Origin: Agrobacterium vaccinii
Lineage (GTDB): Bacteria > Pseudomonadota > Alphaproteobacteria > Rhizobiales > Rhizobiaceae
Assembly (NCBI RefSeq): GCF_021310995.1
Contig: NZ_CP054151.1
Span: forward strand, 661,501-725,500
Length of the DNA: 64,000 nucleotides
Direction: 5' to 3'
The notes beneath the pieces were generated by a model. That model saw only the letters and a list, made by a program, of their open reading frames with translations. It was not told the DNA's origin and did not search any database. Positions 53,146 to 62,289 of this stretch are shown here, in pieces. Position numbers and translations under genes: made by a program. How positions within the stretch are numbered: position 1 is the stretch's first letter; each line of letters opens with the position of its first letter.

Positions 53146-54309
53146 ATGACCGAACTCAACTTGCCTGGCGCTAACCGCTCCATGGAACGCTACACATTGA
53201 TTGGAACACCCATTCCATTGGAGAAGCGGGCAGCGAGCGATTTTAACCGCATAGCCTTTGCCGCCGCCCATGTGGTGGCCGATCCTTTTGCAGACAACGA
53301 CCCGTGGCTGACACCGGCCATCGACTGGGAAGGCACCCTTCGCTTCCGACACCGCCTATGGGATTTGGGTCTGGGTGTCGCCGAGGCGATGGACACCGCA
53401 CAGCGCGGCATGGGGCTGGGCTGGCCGCAAGCGCAGGAACTGATCGCGAGGGCCTTGAAAGAAGCCGCGACCCGCAATGATGCGCTGATCGCCTGCGGCG
53501 TCGGCACGGATCATCTGACCGGCACCGGCTATAGTCTCGATCAGATTGTCGATGCCTATCAGGAACAGTTGGATTTCGTGCAGGGCCAAGGTGGCCGGGT
53601 CATCCTGATGGCCAGTCGCGCTTTGGCGGCAAGCGCCAGGTCACCGGATGATTATCTGGAAACCTATGCCCGCGTGCTGGCGCAGGCCAATGAGAAGGTC
53701 GTCATCCACTGGCTAGGCGAGATGTTCGACCCAGCACTCGAGGGCTATTGGGGCGCGCTTGACCATATGGCGGCGATGGACACCTGCCTGGACATGATCT
53801 CAGGGAATGCCGACAAGATTGACGGCATCAAGATTTCTCTTTTGTCGAAAGAAAAGGAAATCGCGATGCGTCGCCGTCTTCCGCCAGGTGTGCGCATGTA
53901 TACGGGTGACGACTTCAACTATGCGGAGCTGATTGCTGGTGACGAACACGGTCATTCCGATGCCCTGCTTGGCATCTTCGACGCAATCGCACCAGCCGCC
54001 TCCAAAGCGCTGAACAGCTTGAAACAGGGTCGCAATACCGAATTCTTCGATATTCTTGAGCCGACTGTCGCCCTTTCTCGCTATATCTTCAAAGCACCGA
54101 CACGCTTTTACAAGACCGGCGTGGTCTTCTTTGCTTATCTCAACGGCTTGCAGGACCATTTTACGATGGTCGGCGGACAGGAAAGCACGCGCTCGACTCT
54201 GCATTTCGCAGAGTTGTTCCGGCTTGCCGATAAGGCAAATGTGCTTGCAGACCCGGATGACGCCACGCGGCGCATGAAAGCATTTCTCAGCGTCAGAGGC
54301 GTGCACTGA
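53146..54309 (+). CDS. DUF993 protein, dihydrodipicolinate synthase-like
   Basis: The 387-aa protein starts 10 bp after the oxidoreductase gene with GAGGAGGCTGAA upstream. It belongs to the DUF993 family, which resembles the DHDPS/KDG aldolase TIM barrel. Supporting segments are the early ATRNDALIACGVGTDHL and the later DKIDGIKISLLSKEKEIAMRRRLPPGVRMYTGDDFNYAELI, where the K of IKIS stands at the place of the Schiff-base lysine. It could be an aldolase or dehydratase acting on a keto sugar acid. Confidence 0.85.
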   Translation: MTELNLPGANRSMERYTLIGTPIPLEKRAASDFNRIAFAAAHVVADPFADNDPWLTPAIDWEGTLRFRHRLWDLGLGVAEAMDTAQRGMGLGWPQAQELIARALKEAATRNDALIACGVGTDHLTGTGYSLDQIVDAYQEQLDFVQGQGGRVILMASRALAASARSPDDYLETYARVLAQANEKVVIHWLGEMFDPALEGYWGALDHMAAMDTCLDMISGNADKIDGIKISLLSKEKEIAMRRRLPPGVRMYTGDDFNYAELIAGDEHGHSDALLGIFDAIAPAASKALNSLKQGRNTEFFDILEPTVALSRYIFKAPTRFYKTGVVFFAYLNGLQDHFTMVGGQESTRSTLHFAELFRLADKANVLADPDDATRRMKAFLSVRGVH

Positions 54310-54310
54310 C

Positions 54311-55738
54311 ATGACAGGCGCGCCCATTGTGAGCGTGAAAGACGCGTCTATATTCGAGCGCCGCTTGTCCATGCGCATGCCGTTTCGCTTCGGTGCAGCG
54401 ACGGTCACGGAAGCCGCGCAAATCTTCGTCCATCTGGTGATCGAGGATGCGCAAGGACGAACCGCCGATGGTTACGCCGCTGAATTGATGGTACCGAAAT
54501 GGTTCGACAAGAACCCGGCTCTCAGCAATGCCGACAACGAGGATCAGTTGCGCCGCTCGGTCCATATGGCGGTTGCACTTGCCAGACAGGCCAAGCCTGC
54601 GACAGCCTTTGGCCTGCATGCCGCGCTGGAGCCGCAACACCATGCGCAGGCAGCCAGCGATGGCTTGAACGGGCTGATCGCCTCCTTCGGGCTGGCGCTG
54701 GTGGATCGCGCTATTCTGGATGCATTGTGCCGATTGCACGATCTGACCATCACCCAAGCCGTCAATGCCAATCTTCCCGCAATCGATGCCTCCACTACGC
54801 GCGATCTCGATGGCTTCGACACCGCAGGCTTCCTGCGTGATCTGAACCCGCAGCAGACCATTCATCTGCGCCATACGGTCGGTTATATCGATCCTTTGAC
54901 CCCCGACGAGATAAAGGGGCCGCGCCGGGATGACGGCTTGCCGGAATGCCTGAGTGAGGAAATCCAAGCCTACGGCATCCGCCATTTCAAGCTGAAACTT
55001 TCCGGCAAGCCACAAGAGGATGCCCATCGGCTGACACAGATTGCGGCTGTCATTGCGCCCCTGCCGGATTACCGGGTGACGCTGGATGGCAACGAGCAAT
55101 TTGCCGACGAGGATGCGGTCATCGATCTAATGGACCGTATCGACACCGATCCATCCCTCACACGCCTGCGGCAGAAGCTGCTTTTCGTGGAACAGCCGAT
55201 CATCCGCACCGCGGCGCTGTCGAAACCCGTCAACAGACTGGCAAAGCGTATCGCGCTCGAAATTGATGAGTCCGATGGCACGCAGGATGCCTTCTTGCAG
55301 GCGAAAGAGCAGGCATATCTGGGCGTTTCATCCAAATCCTGCAAAGGCTTCTATCGATCCGTGCTGAATAGAATGCGCGTTGAAAAATGGAATAACAATT
55401 CCAACGGCGGTTACTTCATGTCTGCCGAAGATTTGACGACGCAGGCTGGTATGGCCGTGCAACAGGATCTCGCACTCGCCGCCATTCTCGGTCTCGATCA
55501 CATCGAGCGCAACGGCCACCACTATGTGGATGGCATGCACGGCGCATCAGGACCTGAAAATGCCGAGTGGATGTCCACCCACGGCGATCTCTATAGCAAC
55601 CATCAGGGTCGTGCCCGCCTGAGAATCGAGAATGGTCAACTGTCGCTGCACACCGTTCTCGCCGCCAAAGGTTTGGGCGTTGAGGAAAGCGCAGCGCGCG
55701 CCACGTTCCAGACACTTCGACAAGGGGAGAAGACATGA
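54311..55738 (+). CDS. Enolase-superfamily (mandelate racemase/MLE-like) protein
   Basis: The 475-aa protein is longer than the usual 370-400. Enolase-superfamily elements are present: a KxK motif (HFKLKLSG), an Asp metal ligand (VTLDGNEQF), a Glu ligand (LLFVEQPI), a third acidic site (LEIDESDGT) and a Lys-rich SSKSCKGF that could be the second acid-base residue. An acid-sugar dehydratase or epimerase role is plausible. It begins 1 bp after the DUF993 gene and overlaps the isomerase gene by 4 bp. The long C-terminal segment (about 380-475) is unusual. Confidence 0.82.
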   Translation: MTGAPIVSVKDASIFERRLSMRMPFRFGAATVTEAAQIFVHLVIEDAQGRTADGYAAELMVPKWFDKNPALSNADNEDQLRRSVHMAVALARQAKPATAFGLHAALEPQHHAQAASDGLNGLIASFGLALVDRAILDALCRLHDLTITQAVNANLPAIDASTTRDLDGFDTAGFLRDLNPQQTIHLRHTVGYIDPLTPDEIKGPRRDDGLPECLSEEIQAYGIRHFKLKLSGKPQEDAHRLTQIAAVIAPLPDYRVTLDGNEQFADEDAVIDLMDRIDTDPSLTRLRQKLLFVEQPIIRTAALSKPVNRLAKRIALEIDESDGTQDAFLQAKEQAYLGVSSKSCKGFYRSVLNRMRVEKWNNNSNGGYFMSAEDLTTQAGMAVQQDLALAAILGLDHIERNGHHYVDGMHGASGPENAEWMSTHGDLYSNHQGRARLRIENGQLSLHTVLAAKGLGVEESAARATFQTLRQGEKT

Positions 55739-56559
55739 GCCTTGACGGTCTTTCGATCAATTTCGCCACCATCAAACAGGGTGGATCGTTTGCAACGCTG
55801 GTGGATGCCTGTCTTGCTCACGGCATCAAGACGATCTCTCCCTGGCGCGACCAGGTGCATGGTATTGGCCTCTCGGAAGCTGCGCGCATTGTCGAGGAGA
55901 ACGGCATTCGCTTAAGCGGCCATTGCCGTGGCGGCTTCTTCCCGGCAAGCGATGAACAAGGGCGCCGCAATGCCATCGAAGACAACAAGCGCGCGGTGGA
56001 TGAAGCAGCCGCCATGAGGGCCGATTGTCTGGCACTGGTTGTGGGTGGTTTGCCGGCTGGCTCGAAAGACATGGCCGGTGCGCGGCAGATGGTGGAGGAC
56101 GGCATGGCCGAACTGTTGCCCTATGCGCGGCAAATGGGCGTGCCGCTGGCGATTGAACCTCTACACCCTTTTTACGCGGCAGATCGCGCCTGTTTCAACA
56201 CGCTGAAACAATCGCTCGATCTGTGCGACAGGCTTGGTGCAGGCACAGGCGTTGCTATCGACGTCTACCACGTGTGGTGGGACCCGGACCTTGAAGAGCA
56301 GGTTGCAAGGGCTGGGCGAAACGGCCAAATTCTGGCGCATCACATTTGCGACTGGCTGGTGCCGACGAAAGACCCACTCAATGATCGCGGCATGATGGGC
56401 GACGGCGTCATCGACCTGAAAGGCTTCCGCCGGATGATCGAAAAGGCGGGATTCTCCGGGCCGCAGGAGGTGGAGATTTTCTCTAACGACTGGAATGGAC
56501 GGCCCATAGACGAGGTGCTCTCAACGGTCGTGGAGCGCTATAAAATGCTCAATGCCTGA
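55735..56559 (+). CDS. Sugar phosphate isomerase/epimerase family TIM barrel
   Basis: The 274-aa protein belongs to the AP-endonuclease-2/xylose-isomerase-like barrels. Metal and substrate residues are visible in GHCRGGFFP, AIEPLHPFYAADRACFNT, GVAIDVYHVWWDPDL, LAHHICDW and VEIFSNDW. It would interconvert a ketose and aldose or epimerise a keto sugar. It overlaps the enolase-family gene by 4 bp and is the last gene of the operon, followed by a hairpin and T-run. Confidence 0.9.
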   Translation: MSLDGLSINFATIKQGGSFATLVDACLAHGIKTISPWRDQVHGIGLSEAARIVEENGIRLSGHCRGGFFPASDEQGRRNAIEDNKRAVDEAAAMRADCLALVVGGLPAGSKDMAGARQMVEDGMAELLPYARQMGVPLAIEPLHPFYAADRACFNTLKQSLDLCDRLGAGTGVAIDVYHVWWDPDLEEQVARAGRNGQILAHHICDWLVPTKDPLNDRGMMGDGVIDLKGFRRMIEKAGFSGPQEVEIFSNDWNGRPIDEVLSTVVERYKMLNA

Positions 56560-56579
56560 CCACATGGTTCAAATGCAAA

Positions 56580-56614
56580 GGACGCGTACTTGACGCGCCC
56601 GTTATGTTTTTTTT
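56580..56614 (+). terminator. Terminator-like hairpin with T8
   Basis: GGACGCGT (56580-56587) and ACGCGCCC (56593-56600) pair with one mismatch around a 5-nt loop. A run of eight T follows at 56607-56614, six bases after the stem. It lies between two convergent genes and would end the catabolic operon. Confidence 0.6.
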
Positions 56615-56631
56615 GACTGCCAGTCGAACGA

Positions 56632-58230
56632 CTACCGCTCCTTGGTCACCACGTCGAAGCGTGAATACCATGGGCTGACGATCATGCCCTTGACGTCGCT
56701 GCGGAATGCGGCCGTATCGACAACTTCGGAGAAGGGCTGGATCGATAGAACGATCTCATCCATATAGGCCTGAATATCCTCATAGGCCTTTGCTTGCTTG
56801 GCGGCATCACGCTCGACCAGCGCATCCTCGATCATCTTGTTGAGCTTTTCATCGAAGAAACTCGTGCGCCAGCCCTGATAATTGGTGAGCTTCGCTTCGT
56901 CCGCATTGTTTGGATTATAGGCCATCGAACGCAAATTGTTGTCCGGGTGTGGCTGCTGACCACCACCACCGCGACCGACGAGCAGTTCGAACTTGCGTTC
57001 GCGCATCGCACCGTAAATCTGGTCACCGGAACCACTGATCAGTTCCGCCTGAATACCGGCCTGCGCCAGTGTGTTCTGGATCGCGGTCGCCGCTTTCATG
57101 AACGGGTCTTCGGACAGCACGCGCAGGGTCGTCTTGAACCCATCCGGGTAACCAGCTTCCGCCAGGAGCGCCTTGGCCTTGGGAATATCGAGCTTGAAAC
57201 CCTGATCCGGCAGGGAGCCCAGGACGCCGGTGCTCACCGGGCGCTGGTGCAGCTTGCCGTAATAAGGCATCACAGCCTTGTCCAGACCCTCGTAGTCGAT
57301 CAGGTAACGCAGGGCTTCGCGAACTTTCCTGTTGGCGAAACGCTCGTCCTTCATCGATACGCCGAGGTAATAGAAACCGGAGCCGGGCGTCGATTCGATA
57401 GTGATTTCCTTGTCTGCCTCCAGCGATTTCAGATCGGGTGCCTGTAGGGAATAGGCGACGTCGATATCGCCCTTTTCCAGCATCAGCCGCTGCGACTGCG
57501 ATTCCGGCAGATGACGCATGAGCACGCGCTTCATGGCAGGCTTTTCGCCCCAGTAATCGTCATTGCGGGTCAGAATGATGAATTCGTTGGACTTCCACTG
57601 ACCGAGCTTGAAGGGGCCCGAGCCTGCCGAATTCAGCGTCAGCCACGCGGCGCCGAGGTCTCCATCCTTCTCATGCTCAAGCGCCGTCTTGCTGTCGATG
57701 ATCGAACCGGGGCCGTTTTGCCCGAGGATCATCAAAAGCAGGTTCGTGTCATCGGGCTTGGGCAGGTTGATGACGAAGGTGTACTCGTCCTTGGCAACGA
57801 ACAGCTTATCGGCATCCTCGACCTTGTAACCACGGGTCTTGAGAAAAGATGACTGAGCAAGGTTGCGGGACAGAACGCGCTTCAAGCTCCACACGACGTC
57901 ATTTGCCGTGACCGCATTGCCGGAGGCGAATTTTGCATCCTTGCGCAGGAAGAAGGTGATCGAATTACGGTCTTGCGAGACTTCCCAGCGCTCGGCCAAA
58001 CGCGGCTGGATGCTGCGGTCCTTATCGGACAGGACGACCAGCGTGTCGTAGACATTGTTCAGCACCTGCACCGTCTCGCGGCCCGTGATGGCTGCGGGGT
58101 CGAGCGTCAGAATGTTGCTCATGGTCGTTGCGACGACCAACTGGTCTTTCGGCGTTTCGGCAAAAGCGTTAAGCGGCACGGCACCGATCAGCAATGCACC
58201 GAGCGCCACTGTTGCAAAGAACTGTTTCAT
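56632..58230 (-). CDS. Family-5 (dipeptide/oligopeptide-type) ABC binding protein
   Basis: The 532-aa periplasmic protein has a signal peptide (FFATVALGALLIGAVPLNAFA) and SBP_bac_5 features: DQLVVATTMSNILTLDPAAI, a core of RLAERWEVSQDRNSITFFLRKDAKFASGNAVTANDVVWSLKR, and LGVSMKDERFANRKVREALRYLID. GGAGGAAAAC precedes the ATG. No permease or ATPase genes are beside it, so it must use a transporter encoded elsewhere. It precedes an SGNH hydrolase and an acid-sugar enolase, and the ligand could be a sugar acid or a peptide. Confidence 0.92.
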   Translation of the reverse strand: MKQFFATVALGALLIGAVPLNAFAETPKDQLVVATTMSNILTLDPAAITGRETVQVLNNVYDTLVVLSDKDRSIQPRLAERWEVSQDRNSITFFLRKDAKFASGNAVTANDVVWSLKRVLSRNLAQSSFLKTRGYKVEDADKLFVAKDEYTFVINLPKPDDTNLLLMILGQNGPGSIIDSKTALEHEKDGDLGAAWLTLNSAGSGPFKLGQWKSNEFIILTRNDDYWGEKPAMKRVLMRHLPESQSQRLMLEKGDIDVAYSLQAPDLKSLEADKEITIESTPGSGFYYLGVSMKDERFANRKVREALRYLIDYEGLDKAVMPYYGKLHQRPVSTGVLGSLPDQGFKLDIPKAKALLAEAGYPDGFKTTLRVLSEDPFMKAATAIQNTLAQAGIQAELISGSGDQIYGAMRERKFELLVGRGGGGQQPHPDNNLRSMAYNPNNADEAKLTNYQGWRTSFFDEKLNKMIEDALVERDAAKQAKAYEDIQAYMDEIVLSIQPFSEVVDTAAFRSDVKGMIVSPWYSRFDVVTKER

Positions 58231-58306
58231 GTTTTCCTCCCATGGGCCGCTCATCCATGACGGCGTTTAATTTGAGACCAGACCGCGCTCCTCTGCGCGG
58301 CGCTGG

Positions 58307-58936
58307 TCAGAAAAGAAGTCTATGAACGGGCGCAACGAGTGCCCGCCCGATCTGTGCTGTCGCTTCGGCCTCCAGATGAACGCCATCGACCGGCGATGCG
58401 GTGGCGACCGTGCCCGCGTCGAAAAATGAGACATCAGCCTCGCGCGCAATTTTCTCGTAGAGCGGCGCGAGACGTTGTGACTCCGCGATCCGGCGCCCGG
58501 CAGCGGGTGCGCCCGTAGGCCCGGCCACACAGGACGGCGGGGCCACGATCAACAGCTTCGGCTGGGCAGACCGTGGTTTATAGGGAAATGTCTCCACAAT
58601 TTGCGCAAGACGCTTCATGCCGGACACTGCCGTTTCCGCCTGCCCACCGTGAACCGGCTTGAGATCGTTGGTGCCCAGCATGATGATGACGAGATCGAGC
58701 GGCATGTGGCTGGCCAGCGCCACCTCCAGCGCTTTCGCACCGTTGCGGCAGGCGGGACCGGCGTGATCGTCATAGCAGGTGGTGCGACCACCGAGACCTT
58801 CGGCGATGACCTCGACCTTGCCGCCCAGACCGGATTTCAGCACATCCGGCCAGCGAAACTGCGCGGGATGGCGCAACCCGGTGGTGGGATCGGCACCCCA
58901 GGTCAGGCTATCGCCGAAAGCGAGAATCGTCTTCAT
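58307..58936 (-). CDS. SGNH/GDSL hydrolase
   Basis: The 209-aa protein has the four SGNH blocks: FGDS10LTWG (nucleophile), GLGGRTTCYDD (block II Gly), MLGTNDLK (block III Asn) and DGVHLEAEA (Asp and His of the triad). It lacks a signal peptide and is probably a cytoplasmic esterase or deacetylase, related to the rhizobial arylesterase group. It lies 7 bp after the enolase-family gene in the same direction. It may remove an acetyl or acyl group from the substrate of that enzyme. Confidence 0.9.
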   Translation of the reverse strand: MKTILAFGDSLTWGADPTTGLRHPAQFRWPDVLKSGLGGKVEVIAEGLGGRTTCYDDHAGPACRNGAKALEVALASHMPLDLVIIMLGTNDLKPVHGGQAETAVSGMKRLAQIVETFPYKPRSAQPKLLIVAPPSCVAGPTGAPAAGRRIAESQRLAPLYEKIAREADVSFFDAGTVATASPVDGVHLEAEATAQIGRALVAPVHRLLF

Positions 58937-58943
58937 GACCGCC

Positions 58944-60092
58944 TCATCTTACGCGGTTGTTGTCGATGAAAGTGAAGTCGATGTCTTCACCCAGACCCGG
59001 ACGGTCGGGGACATGCACGAAACCATCCGCGTCCATCGGGTCGGAAAGCGACTTCAGGTAATCGAAGCCGTCGTCATATTCGAGGAATGGATGCAACAGG
59101 CCGCGTTCGTACCAGCGGCAATTCTTGGTGGCGGCCACGACATGCAGGTTCATGGCCGTGTTGCCGTGGACTTCACATTCCACACCGAACGCCTCGGCCA
59201 GATGCATCGTCTTCAACGCGGGGGTTATTCCGCCGACATCGTTGACCCCGGTCCTGAGAATATCGCAGGCGCCAGCCTTCAACCATTCGGCGCGATGCCA
59301 GTGCTTGCCCGCCGCACTTTCGGGACCGACGACCGGAATATCGAGGTTATCCGCCAGCCACTTGTAGGAGGACATGGATTGCTCATCCATAGGCTCTTCG
59401 ATCCAATCGAAATCCAGTTTTTCTAGGCCGCGACCGAGCGCAAGAGCGTCCGTGCGGGAATACCAATGGAACGCATCGATCATCAAATGAATATCGGGAC
59501 CAACAGCTTCACGCACCGCCGCGCAGGCCTTGAGGTCCATCTTGACATCAGGCGCCCAACTGACAGGCGGCATCCACGTGTGGAGCTTGATACCCTTGTA
59601 ACCGCGCTTTACCAACGTTTGCGCAAAGCGTCCGTAGTCTTCAGGGGTCGCGAGGCCGTTTTCCAGCTCGTCGCCGCACATGATGGAGCCATAGGCCAAC
59701 ACCTTGTCACGGTAACCACCAATCAACTTGTATACAGGTTGGTTGAGCGTGCGTCCGGCCAGATCCCACAGCGCACAGTCAACGACTGCAAGTGTGCGGT
59801 CGGTCAATTGCGCCGCAGAGCCCCGCTGCCAGTGGGCCAGATCCTGCCACAGGCGTTCCCGGTCTCGGTGGTCCTGCCCGATCAGAACCTTCTTGACGAA
59901 TTTATCAATGACGTGGGGACGCACGATCTCCGGCGCCGTAAAGGAATGGCCCTCTTTGCCGTCTTCTGTGCGGATCGTCAAAATGGCCTGCTCGACCTGA
60001 TGCGCCGGGCCTGGGTGAGCGTGTCCGGCACTGTCTGAGTGGCGACGCGTCGTCGTCTTGAACACCCGCACATCGACGTCGGTAATAATCAT
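58944..60092 (-). CDS. Mandelate racemase/MLE-family acid-sugar dehydratase-like
   Basis: The ATG at 60092 has GGGAGGA a few nt upstream. The 382-aa protein has the enolase-superfamily capping domain with HSFTAPEIVRP and a barrel with K-x-H (GYKGIKLHTW), metal ligands in LMIDAFHWY, DWIEEPMDEQ and GPESAAG, and a conserved EVHGNTAMNLHVVAATKNCRWYERGLLHP near the end. That ending is typical of sugar acid dehydratases; the substrate is not known. It is the first gene of a probable operon with the SGNH hydrolase and perhaps the binding protein. A palindrome lies upstream. Confidence 0.88.
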   Translation of the reverse strand: MIITDVDVRVFKTTTRRHSDSAGHAHPGPAHQVEQAILTIRTEDGKEGHSFTAPEIVRPHVIDKFVKKVLIGQDHRDRERLWQDLAHWQRGSAAQLTDRTLAVVDCALWDLAGRTLNQPVYKLIGGYRDKVLAYGSIMCGDELENGLATPEDYGRFAQTLVKRGYKGIKLHTWMPPVSWAPDVKMDLKACAAVREAVGPDIHLMIDAFHWYSRTDALALGRGLEKLDFDWIEEPMDEQSMSSYKWLADNLDIPVVGPESAAGKHWHRAEWLKAGACDILRTGVNDVGGITPALKTMHLAEAFGVECEVHGNTAMNLHVVAATKNCRWYERGLLHPFLEYDDGFDYLKSLSDPMDADGFVHVPDRPGLGEDIDFTFIDNNRVR

Positions 60093-60160
60093 ATGTCCTC
60101 CCAAGCAGCCCGGCGGCCAACAATCTGTAGTTCATCCTATTAGACAGATATCTCCATAAT

Positions 60161-60178
60161 TGTCAAACATGTATGACA
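60161..60178. promoter_or_regulatory. 18-bp palindrome, operator-like
   Basis: TGTCAAACATGTATGACA is a palindrome except for one central pair (A/A). It sits in the 235-bp gap between the divergent dehydratase-like and DMT transporter genes, about 70 bp upstream of the former. The TGTCA/TGACA halves recall GntR-type sites. No regulator gene lies directly beside it. Confidence 0.5.
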
Positions 60179-60327
60179 TGTTGTTTTAACCACGCCAGCC
60201 AGACCTCGGCATTTATATTCGTCGAAAGGATCGAATTGGGTTTTCTGCGGTTTTGTATCCGGCGGCAATCGTTTAGAAACAATGCACAATCCCCCAGCAG
60301 CAATCTGCGCGAACACAGAGCCTTCCC

Positions 60328-61212
60328 ATGCCTCACCAATCTGTCGGTTATATCTACGCGTTAGCGGCCTTCACCATTTTTGCGGCGCAGGACGGCATTT
60401 CCAAGCATCTGGGCTCGGCCTATCCACCCGTCTTCGTGGCCATGGTGCGCTATTGGGCTTTCGCGATTTTCGTCATCATTCTGGCGATGAGATCGCAGGG
60501 CGGCATCCGGCAGGCCGCCTCGACGCGTCGTTTCTTTCTCCAGGCAGGCCGAGGCGCGCTTCTCGCCGTTCAGATCGTTATGTCGATCATCTCCTTTTCC
60601 ATCGTCGGCCTTGCGCACACGCATTCCATTTTCGCCTCGGCACCGCTGCTGGTCGCGGCACTGTCCGTTCCGATCCTCGGAGAACAGGTGGGATGGCGAC
60701 GCTGGTCCGCCATTCTCGTTGGCTTCGTGGGCGTCCTGATCATTCTCAAGCCGGATGAGAGCGGCTTTGACATGACGCTGATAATCACATTCGCCGCAGC
60801 GCTTATGTCGGCGATTTATAGTGTGATGACGCGACTTGCCAGTCGGACCGACCCCGCCATAACCAGCTTCTTCTACACCGGCGTTCCCGGCGCAGTGGTT
60901 TTGACACTCATAGGCCCGTTTTACTGGGTAAATATGGCTCCTGCCGATTGGGGCTGGATGTTGGCTCTGTGCATCACTGGCATGAGCGGCCACTACCTGT
61001 TGATACGCGCATTCGAGCTTGCGGATGCGGCGTCCGTGCAGCCCTTCTCCTATTACCAGTTGGTTCTGGTCTCCATCGTCGGCGTCACGATCTACGGAGA
61101 GGTGTTGAGCGTGCACATGGTGATCGGTGCTGCCATCGTCATTGCAGCCGGTCTCTTCACGATCTGGCGTGAGCGGAGGGCCGCCCGCAAGGCGAGACAA
61201 TCTACGCCGTAA
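60328..61212 (+). CDS. DMT-superfamily (EamA) transporter
   Basis: The 294-aa protein has two EamA repeats and about ten helices, for example YIYALAAFTIFAAQDGISKHLG and AFIVIILAM in the first and FAAALMSAIYSVMTRLASR and VQPFSYYQLVLVSIVGVTIYGE in the second. Such carriers export amino acids or other metabolites. Its 3' end overlaps the convergent ornithine cyclodeaminase gene by 11 bp. It may relate to amino acid metabolism in this region, but there is no direct proof. Confidence 0.9.
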   Translation: MPHQSVGYIYALAAFTIFAAQDGISKHLGSAYPPVFVAMVRYWAFAIFVIILAMRSQGGIRQAASTRRFFLQAGRGALLAVQIVMSIISFSIVGLAHTHSIFASAPLLVAALSVPILGEQVGWRRWSAILVGFVGVLIILKPDESGFDMTLIITFAAALMSAIYSVMTRLASRTDPAITSFFYTGVPGAVVLTLIGPFYWVNMAPADWGWMLALCITGMSGHYLLIRAFELADAASVQPFSYYQLVLVSIVGVTIYGEVLSVHMVIGAAIVIAAGLFTIWRERRAARKARQSTP

Positions 61213-62278
61213 CAGTCTCGATCTTGGACTGCGATGCCGAGCGCAGCAGCATGCCATAGAGATCGCGCGGCTCGTCGGGGTCCGCCAGCAAATCGAGTTC
61301 CGCATAGAGACCGGTCGAAGCGAGTTTGGACCTGACATAACGGAGCGCGGAAAAGTCCTCGATGGCAAAACCGACGCTATCGAACAGCGTGATCTGCCGC
61401 TCATCTTTGCGCCCCTCGGCGTGGCCCGCGATCACCTCCCAGAGTTCAGTCACCGGGTGATCTGCGGGCAACTGCTGGATCTCACCTTCGATGCGGGTCT
61501 GCAGCGGATATTCCACGAAGATTTCGGAGCGCAGCAGAATATCCTTGTGCAGTTCCGTCTTGCCGGGGCAATCACCGCCGATGGCGTTAATGTGAACGCC
61601 CGGGCCGACCATGTTGTCACTCAGAATGGTGGCATATTGCTTGTCGGCGGTCACGGTGGTGATAATATCCGCGCCCTCGATCGCATCTTCCGCCGTGTTG
61701 CAAACCGTGATCGTAAAGCCGAGGCCTTCGAGATTTCGCTGGCACTTCAGGCTGGCATTTCTGTCCACATCATAGAGCCGCACATGATCGACGGCGAGAA
61801 TGGCCTTGAAGGCGCGCGCCTGAAATTCGCTTTGCGCGCCATTGCCAATGATGGCCATGGATTTTGCATTTGGGCGCGCGAGGTATTTCGCCGCGAGTGC
61901 CGATGTCGCAGCGGTTCTGAGCGCGGTCAGGATCGTCATCTCCGAGAGCAACATCGGATAGCCATTGCCGACATCCGACAGAACGCCAAATGCCGTGACG
62001 GTCTGGCGCCCCTCTCTGGTGTTTTTTGGATGACCATTCACATATTTGAAGCCGTAGAGTTGCCCATCACTCGTGGGCATCAATTCGATCACACCGTCCA
62101 GCGAGTGAGAAGCGATGCGCGGCGTCTTGTCGAAATGTTCCCAGCGCCGAAAGTCGTCCTCGATTGTTTGGGCAAGCTCCCGCAGAAACGTGTCGATGCC
62201 GACGTTCAGAACGAGCTTCATCATATTGTCGACGCTGATAAAGGGAACGATGTTGAGATTGGGTATCGCGGTCATCAT
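61202..62278 (-). CDS. ocd: Ornithine cyclodeaminase
   Basis: The enzyme turns L-ornithine into L-proline and ammonia using bound NAD. The 358-aa protein starts MMTAIPNLNIVPFISVDNMM (ATG 62278, GGGAGG 5 nt upstream). It shows GQLYGFKYVNGHPKNTREGRQTVTAFGVL and the nucleotide-binding AIIGNGAQSEFQARAF, followed by INAIGGDCPGKTELHKDILLRSEIFVEY, all typical of rhizobial/Agrobacterium cyclodeaminases. It follows the arginase gene by 11 bp, giving the route arginine to ornithine to proline. Confidence 0.93.
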   Translation of the reverse strand: MMTAIPNLNIVPFISVDNMMKLVLNVGIDTFLRELAQTIEDDFRRWEHFDKTPRIASHSLDGVIELMPTSDGQLYGFKYVNGHPKNTREGRQTVTAFGVLSDVGNGYPMLLSEMTILTALRTAATSALAAKYLARPNAKSMAIIGNGAQSEFQARAFKAILAVDHVRLYDVDRNASLKCQRNLEGLGFTITVCNTAEDAIEGADIITTVTADKQYATILSDNMVGPGVHINAIGGDCPGKTELHKDILLRSEIFVEYPLQTRIEGEIQQLPADHPVTELWEVIAGHAEGRKDERQITLFDSVGFAIEDFSALRYVRSKLASTGLYAELDLLADPDEPRDLYGMLLRSASQSKIETVTA

Positions 62279-62289
62279 GGCATCCTCCC

